From NCBI GenBank assembly GCA_002359825.1, contig DENY01000030.1:11993-24572 (forward strand): a stretch of DNA of 12,580 nucleotides, written 5' to 3'. Made by a program: the position numbers and the translations under genes. Below, piece by piece: positions 7,415 through 12,580 of this stretch (its first letter is position 1; each line of letters begins with the position of its first letter). This DNA is from Bacteroidales bacterium UBA2632. Lineage in GTDB: Bacteria > Bacteroidota > Bacteroidia > Bacteroidales > Dysgonomonadaceae. The notes below the pieces were generated by a model that saw only the letters and a list, made by a program, of their open reading frames with translations, was not told the origin of the DNA and made no database searches.

Positions 7415-10009
7415 TTAATCTTCGTTTTCTTTCTCAATTTCTGATGATGTATCAACTCCATCGTCATTTTTATCGTCATTAATTACGGATTCAGATGAAT
7501 CAGACAAATTGATATCATCAATGTCGATTTCTACTTCGTCGTCTTCTTGAGAATTTACTTTACATACTGATGCAATCTCGTCATTTCTTTTTTCTAAATT
7601 TATAAGACGAACACCCTGAGTGGCTCGTCCCATAGTACGAATATCGGAAATATTTACACGAATTGTGATTCCGGACTTGTTAATAATCATTAAGTCATTA
7701 TCGTCTGATACACTTTTGATAGAAACTAACTTGCCCGTTTTATCTGTAATATTTAAAGTACGAACACCTTTACCTCCTCTGTTTGTGATTCTGTAAACCG
7801 GTTCGCCATCTTCATCATTGAGTCTTGTGCGTTTACCATAACCCTTTTCAGAAACCACAAGAATAGTGTCTTCAGAGGTAGCATCCATACAAATCATACC
7901 AATAATTTCATCATCAGGCCCATCAAGACGCATACCTATAACTCCCGTTGCAGTACGTCCCATTGGTCTAACTTTTGTTTCGTTGAAACGAATAGCTCTA
8001 CCATTTCTATTGGCTAAAATAATATCTTTTTCACCATTTGTCATGCGAACTGATATTACTTCGTCGTCGTCTCTCAATGTAATGGCAATAACACCATTTT
8101 GTCTCGGTCTCGAATATGCTTCCAAAAGAGTCTTTTTCACAATTCCTCGTTTAGTACCAAAGATCAAATAATGAGAATTTAGATAATCTAAATCTTCAAG
8201 TTCTTTTACTCTAATAAACGCTGTCACTGTATCATCAGAATCAATATTCAATAAATTCTGTATGGCTCGTCCTTTTGAGTTTTTAGAACCTTCGGGCAAT
8301 TCATATACACGCAACCAGAAGCATTTTCCCTTCTGAGTAAAAAAGAGCATATAATTATGCATTGTTGCTGGATACATGAACTCCACGAAATCTTCATTTC
8401 TTGTTTCAGAGCCACGGGCTCCTACTCCCCCTCTATTTTGGGTGCGGAATTCAGTCAAAGGTGTACGTTTGATATATCCAAGATGAGAAATCGTGATAAT
8501 CATGTCATCATCAGAATAGAAATCTTCTGGATTCAACTCTTCTGAAGAAAGAATTATTTCAGAACGACGCTCATCACCAAATTTAGTTTTGATTTCAATC
8601 AGCTCATCTTTAATAACTTGCATGCGAAGGTCTTCGCTATTCAATATTTCATTTAAATGAGCTATCAATTTCTGCAGCTCATCAAATTCACCTCTTAGTT
8701 TATCTTGCTCAAGTCCGGTTAGTTGACGCAAACGCATTTCAACAATAGCACGAGATTGAATTTCTGAGAGATTAAATCTTTCAATTAAAGCTTGAATCGC
8801 CTCCGGAGGTGTTTTAGATCCACGTATAATAGCAATAACTTCATCAATATTATCTGATGCAATTATCAAACCTTCTAAAATATGTGCCCTATCCTCTGCT
8901 TTTTTGAGTTCAAATTTCGTTCTACGTATCACCACATCATGACGATGCTCTACGAAATGAGATATCATGTCTTTTAGGTTGAGCATTCTTGGACGCCCAT
9001 TTACCAATGCAATATTGTTGATACTGAATGAAGACTGTAAAGCTGTGAGTTTGTATAATTTATTTAAAACTACATTCGCATTAGCATCTCGTTTAATATC
9101 AACTACAATACGCATTCCATTACGGTCCGACTCGTCATTAACATTAGATACTCCCTCTATTCTCTTCTCAACAACCAAGTTGGCTATATTCTTAATCAAA
9201 TCTGACTTATTTACCAAATAAGGAATCTCAGATATGATAATCTGGTCACGATTCTTTTCGGTTTCAATCTCAGCTCTCCCACGCATAATTATGCGTCCTC
9301 TACCAGTATTAAATGCTTCAATTACACCTTGGTATCCATATATATAACCACCAGTGGGAAAGTCAGGAGCTTTTATATACTCCATCAAGCCACTTATGTC
9401 AATTTCCTTATCATCTATATAAGCAATAATGCCATCGATAACTTCAGATAGATTGTGTGGAGCCATGTTTGTGGCCATACCCACTGCAATACCAGAAGCT
9501 CCATTCATCAAAAGATTGGGGATACGTGTTGGTAATACTGAAGGCTCTTGTAGTGTATCGTCAAAGTTGGGCTGAAAATCTACTGTTTCTTTCTCGATAT
9601 CTCGCAACATCTCTTCAGATAGTTTATTCAATCGAGCCTCTGTATACCTCATTGCTGCGGGACTATCACCATCGACACTACCCATATTACCTTGACCATC
9701 CACTAGCATATATCTCATGCTCCAATGTTGAGCCAAACGAACCATTGCGTGATAAACAGAGCTGTCACCATGAGGGTGATATTTACCTAAAACCTCACCA
9801 ACAATTCTCGCAGATTTTTTGTGCGGTTTGTCTGATGCGTTATTCAATTCGTGCATACCAAAAAGAATACGCCTGTGAACTGGTTTAAATCCATCTCGCA
9901 CATCAGGCAAAGCCCGTGAAACAATCACCGACATCGAATAATCGATATAGGCCGACTTCATTTCATCTTCGATATTTATCTTAATGATTCTATCTTCTTT
10001 TTCAACCAT
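7415..10009 (-). CDS. gyrA: DNA gyrase subunit A
   Basis: GyrA is the breakage-reunion subunit of the A2B2 gyrase that introduces negative supercoils. The 864-residue protein has the full layout: the N-terminal cleavage domain with catalytic Tyr122 in [10 protein letters not shown] (118-127), then a tower and coiled-coil region, then a C-terminal beta-pinwheel. A GyrA-box-like QNRGGVG is at 524-530 and a second NRGGKG at 743-748. The last 42 residues (823-864) are strongly acidic, with 19 Asp/Glu. Residue numbers coincide with E. coli through the quinolone region: Ser83 is kept but residue 87 is His (codon CAC) where E. coli has Asp. The ATG at 10009 gives the expected N-terminus ([24 protein letters not shown] region). 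No gyrB is in the window. I find no clear -7 box upstream. Confidence 0.98.
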   Translation of the reverse strand: MVEKEDRIIKINIEDEMKSAYIDYSMSVIVSRALPDVRDGFKPVHRRILFGMHELNNASDKPHKKSARIVGEVLGKYHPHGDSSVYHAMVRLAQHWSMRYMLVDGQGNMGSVDGDSPAAMRYTEARLNKLSEEMLRDIEKETVDFQPNFDDTLQEPSVLPTRIPNLLMNGASGIAVGMATNMAPHNLSEVIDGIIAYIDDKEIDISGLMEYIKAPDFPTGGYIYGYQGVIEAFNTGRGRIIMRGRAEIETEKNRDQIIISEIPYLVNKSDLIKNIANLVVEKRIEGVSNVNDESDRNGMRIVVDIKRDANANVVLNKLYKLTALQSSFSINNIALVNGRPRMLNLKDMISHFVEHRHDVVIRRTKFELKKAEDRAHILEGLIIASDNIDEVIAIIRGSKTPPEAIQALIERFNLSEIQSRAIVEMRLRQLTGLEQDKLRGEFDELQKLIAHLNEILNSEDLRMQVIKDELIEIKTKFGDERRSEIILSSEELNPEDFYSDDDMIITISHLGYIKRTPLTEFRTQNRGGVGARGSETRNEDFVEFMYPATMHNYMLFFTQKGKCFWLRVYELPEGSKNSKGRAIQNLLNIDSDDTVTAFIRVKELEDLDYLNSHYLIFGTKRGIVKKTLLEAYSRPRQNGVIAITLRDDDEVISVRMTNGEKDIILANRNGRAIRFNETKVRPMGRTATGVIGMRLDGPDDEIIGMICMDATSEDTILVVSEKGYGKRTRLNDEDGEPVYRITNRGGKGVRTLNITDKTGKLVSIKSVSDDNDLMIINKSGITIRVNISDIRTMGRATQGVRLINLEKRNDEIASVCKVNSQEDDEVEIDIDDINLSDSSESVINDDKNDDGVDTSSEIEKENED

Positions 10010-10332
10010 ACAATTTATACGTTATAATTCTGTTGTTTTCGCTTTGTTTGAAAACAGCTATCAGTTTGATATTAAGTTTATTAAATTATGTCCATTTTAT
10101 ATTCTAAAACTTTACTAAGGTAATGCTTTTGTTTGAATTTCACAAAGGATTTGACGATGAATTCTGTCTGATATTAACAAAAAACAGTATTGGGAAAAGC
10201 TCTCGCTTTTATAATCAAATATTGATTGTCATCAATCTCTCCTTAGTCCCTGAACATGCTACACCTATATATAAAGGAAAAGGAGCGAAATATCATCTCG
10301 CTCCTTTCCTTACATTCAGATATCATGCTTAT
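10010..10332. other. gyrA-secA intergenic region
   Basis: This 323-base gap holds the secA terminator hairpin on its right and presumably the gyrA promoter, which I could not recognise. A 7-bp dyad TGTTTTC / GAAAACA (10034-10056, loop 9) lies just upstream of gyrA. At 10213-10237, AATCAA-ATA-TTGATT and GATTG-TCAT-CAATC overlap, so two alternative small hairpins compete for the same central bases. A plus-strand frame at 10123-10425 crosses the terminator and the end of secA and has no coding character. No RNA gene is recognised. Confidence 0.55.
10274..10311 (-). terminator. hairpin terminator after secA
   Basis: A 10-bp perfect stem (AAAGGAGCGA at 10279-10288 with TCGCTCCTTT at 10298-10307, loop of 9) is extended by four more pairs after one bulged A. 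On the minus strand the descending arm is U-rich, ending CCTTTTCCTTTATATA, though it lacks a clean T-run. It begins 22 bases past the secA stop and should end that transcript before gyrA. Confidence 0.65.
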
Positions 10333-12580
10333 CTATCTTCCGTGACAGTTTTTAAATTTCTTTTTACTTCCACAGGGGCATGGATCATTTCGTCCTGCTT
10401 TTTTCTCAACACGTACTGGTTCTAATTTGCGTTCACGTGTGTCGGTGCCCTCAGGTTTTGATGAATTTGTTCTGCTCGAAGATTCATCTTTTTCTGTACG
10501 ATATTTGCTATAATCTGTTTTCTCTTCAGGGGCAGCCCTTTTCACTTGCTCTGGTTCCCGTATAGGAATTTGACCACGCATAAGAACAGATACTGATTTC
10601 GAGTTTACATTTTCCACCATTATTTTAAACAAGTTGAACGACTCCAGTTTATAGATCAAAAGAGGATCTTTTTGTTCATAACTTGCATTTTGTACAGACT
10701 GACGCAAGTCGTCCATTTCGCGCAAATGTTCTTTCCAATTTTCATCAATTGTATGAAGAAGAATTGATTTTTCAAAAGCTTTTACTAGAGCTTTTGATCC
10801 GGTATCATATGCTTCCTTGAGGTTACAAGATATATTATATACTTTCTTGCCATCGGTAACTGGTATCAATATATTCTCATACATTGCACCTTGATTTTCA
10901 TACACTTGCTTAATTACAGGTTGTGCTACCTCCGCTAGCTTATCCGATTTGCGTTTGAAAGCCTTCATGGCTACTTGAAACACTCTTTCGACTTGTTCTT
11001 GTGGTTTAAATGCTTTGAATTCATCTTCAGAGAATGGTAGATCAACTGCCATCACTCGCAAAAGCTCCAGTTTCAATTCATCATAGCTATGTTGAAATTG
11101 TTCTGTAATATTTTCGGCTGTGTCATAAATCATGTTGACTACGTCAATTCCAATACGTTCACCCATCAATGCATTTCGTCTGCGTTTGTAAATTACTTCA
11201 CGTTGAGAGTTCATCACATCATCATATTCAAGCAAACGCTTACGAATACCAAAGTTGTTCTCTTCAACTTTCTTTTGTGCTCTTTCTACTGATTTACTCA
11301 ACATGTTGTGTTCCAACACATCGCCTTCTTTGAAACCCATTTTATCCATGAGTCCAGCAATTCTCTCAGTTGCGAATAGGCGCATCAGATCGTCTTCCAA
11401 CGAGACATAGAATATAGACGAACCTGGATCTCCTTGTCTACCTGAACGACCGCGCAACTGTCTGTCCACTCGTCGAGATTCGTGACGCTCGGTACCCACA
11501 ATAGCCAAACCTCCAGCTTTTCTAACTTCGGGCGATAACTTAATGTCTGTACCACGACCAGCCATATTGGTAGCAATTGTTACCACTCCAGCTTGTCCTG
11601 CACTGGCTACAATATCCGCTTCACGCTGGTGTAGCTTAGCATTCAGAACGTTGTGATTTATTTTGCGCAAGTTAAGCATCCTGCTCAATAGCTCTGATAC
11701 TTCCACCGAAGTTGTACCCACCAATACAGGTCGGCCCACTTCAATCAAACTACTTATCTCATCAATAACTGCATTATATTTTTCACGTTTGGTCTTATAA
11801 ATGCGGTCATTCATATCTTTACGAATAATTGGCTTGTTGGTAGGAATCACCACCACGTCCAATTTGTAGATATCCCACAATTCCCCTGCTTCTGTCTCGG
11901 CAGTACCTGTCATCCCCGCAAGTTTCTTGTACATCCTAAAGTAGTTCTGTAAAGTAACTGTAGCAAATGTTTGCGTTGCAGCTTCCACTGTCACACGTTC
12001 TTTTGCTTCAATAGCTTGGTGCAAACCGTCGGAATATCTTCTTCCTTCCATGATACGGCCAGTTTGCTCATCCACAATTTTCACTTTATTATCAATCACT
12101 ACATACTCATCGTCTTTATCAAACAGGGTGTATGCCTTTAGGAGTTGATTTACAGTATGTATCCTCTCAGATTTGATTGCATAGTTTTGAAGAAGTTCAT
12201 CTTTTTTATCTGCTTTTTCTTCATCAGAGAGATCTTGGTTTTCCAGTTCAGAAAGTTGAGCACCAATATCAGGTAATACGAAAAATGTTGGGTCGTCGGA
12301 TTTCCCGGTCAACATATCAATACCTTTATCTGTCAAATCGATGCTATTGTTTTTTTCGTCAATCACAAAGTACAAAGGATCGGTCACAATATGCATATTG
12401 CGCATTTGTTCCGACATATAGTTCTCTTCTGTTTTGAGCATTGAAGCTCTAACGCCCTGTTCACTCAAAAACTTTATAATGGGTTTGTTTTTTGGTAAAC
12501 CTTTAAACGAACGAAATAACAGTAAACTACCTTCTTCTTGCTCTTTTTTGTCTTCCGATGCCATTTTCACTTTAGCCTCG
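10333..12580 (-). CDS. secA: preprotein translocase ATPase SecA, 5' end cut by window
   Basis: SecA drives unfolded preproteins through SecYEG by ATP hydrolysis at the inner membrane. The frame has no stop up to the right edge, so the gene continues beyond it; the GTG at 12570 is an internal valine and not a start. About 748 residues are visible; the N-terminal several hundred, with Walker A and B, are missing. Numbering from the GTG: preprotein-binding region up to about 150, [21 protein letters not shown] (165-185), KLAGMTGTA (216-224), then the second ATPase domain with [12 protein letters not shown] (334-345) and the arginine-rich [20 protein letters not shown] (366-385), scaffold and wing helices to about 660, a charged linker (675-725), and the zinc motif C-P-C-x8-C-H (731-743) in [19 protein letters not shown], which typically binds SecB or the membrane. 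A hairpin follows the stop. Confidence 0.97.
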   Translation of the reverse strand, partial: EAKVKMASEDKKEQEEGSLLLFRSFKGLPKNKPIIKFLSEQGVRASMLKTEENYMSEQMRNMHIVTDPLYFVIDEKNNSIDLTDKGIDMLTGKSDDPTFFVLPDIGAQLSELENQDLSDEEKADKKDELLQNYAIKSERIHTVNQLLKAYTLFDKDDEYVVIDNKVKIVDEQTGRIMEGRRYSDGLHQAIEAKERVTVEAATQTFATVTLQNYFRMYKKLAGMTGTAETEAGELWDIYKLDVVVIPTNKPIIRKDMNDRIYKTKREKYNAVIDEISSLIEVGRPVLVGTTSVEVSELLSRMLNLRKINHNVLNAKLHQREADIVASAGQAGVVTIATNMAGRGTDIKLSPEVRKAGGLAIVGTERHESRRVDRQLRGRSGRQGDPGSSIFYVSLEDDLMRLFATERIAGLMDKMGFKEGDVLEHNMLSKSVERAQKKVEENNFGIRKRLLEYDDVMNSQREVIYKRRRNALMGERIGIDVVNMIYDTAENITEQFQHSYDELKLELLRVMAVDLPFSEDEFKAFKPQEQVERVFQVAMKAFKRKSDKLAEVAQPVIKQVYENQGAMYENILIPVTDGKKVYNISCNLKEAYDTGSKALVKAFEKSILLHTIDENWKEHLREMDDLRQSVQNASYEQKDPLLIYKLESFNLFKIMVENVNSKSVSVLMRGQIPIREPEQVKRAAPEEKTDYSKYRTEKDESSSRTNSSKPEGTDTRERKLEPVRVEKKAGRNDPCPCGSKKKFKNCHGR

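Noticed and set aside
7866..8171. Plus-strand open frame of 101 codons
   Set aside because: It is antisense within the GyrA C-terminal domain and has no recognisable domain or start context.
9457..9888. Plus-strand open frame of 143 codons
   Set aside because: It lies wholly inside gyrA on the opposite strand, over the conserved cleavage domain; it is a shadow of gyrA codon usage.
10123..10425. Plus-strand open frame of 100 codons between gyrA and secA
   Set aside because: It runs through the secA terminator hairpin and 93 bases into the 3' end of secA, and its product resembles no family I know.
12568..12570. GTG as the start codon of secA
   Set aside because: The frame stays open to the window edge and the protein begins within the preprotein-binding region, so this is an internal valine.

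Overview
The window is a chromosomal housekeeping segment of an AT-rich member of the Bacteroidota, most likely order Bacteroidales. The evidence is the Bacteroidales-style versions of GyrA, SecA, release factor 1 and a long PurM-like protein, A-rich leaders without Shine-Dalgarno sequences, and several upstream matches to the Bacteroidota -7 promoter box TAnnTTTG. The assignment rests on recalled family features, not on a search.

Eight genes are present and all but one lie on the minus strand. From right to left, in the direction of transcription: the C-terminal two thirds of secA, cut by the right edge; a 323-base gap with a strong hairpin at the end of secA; gyrA; a gene for an exported tetratricopeptide-repeat protein; a bidirectional terminator; a tight purM-like / prfA / pyrF operon with 32- and 28-base gaps; and a separately promoted HD-domain phosphohydrolase. 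The only plus-strand gene is a small DUF454 (YbaN-like) membrane protein, convergent with the HD gene and divergent from a low-molecular-weight protein tyrosine phosphatase at the left edge.

The genes cover protein export (SecA), DNA supercoiling (GyrA), translation termination (RF1), purine and pyrimidine synthesis (PurM-like, PyrF), probable nucleotide hydrolysis (HD protein) and protein-tyrosine dephosphorylation. The purM-prfA-pyrF cluster joins one purine step, one pyrimidine step and translation termination in one likely transcript.

Two open frames begin with TTG upstream of a better ATG: the phosphatase at 522 and the PurM-like protein at 5815. For the PurM-like gene the -7 box overlaps the first TTG codons, so transcription should start downstream of the TTG and the ATG is preferred.

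I see no mobile element, CRISPR array, tRNA, rRNA or defence system, and no convincing novel system. The points most worth a second look are a histidine in GyrA at the place of E. coli Asp87, the divergent PurM-like enzyme, and small inverted repeats near the promoters of the phosphatase and purM-like genes.
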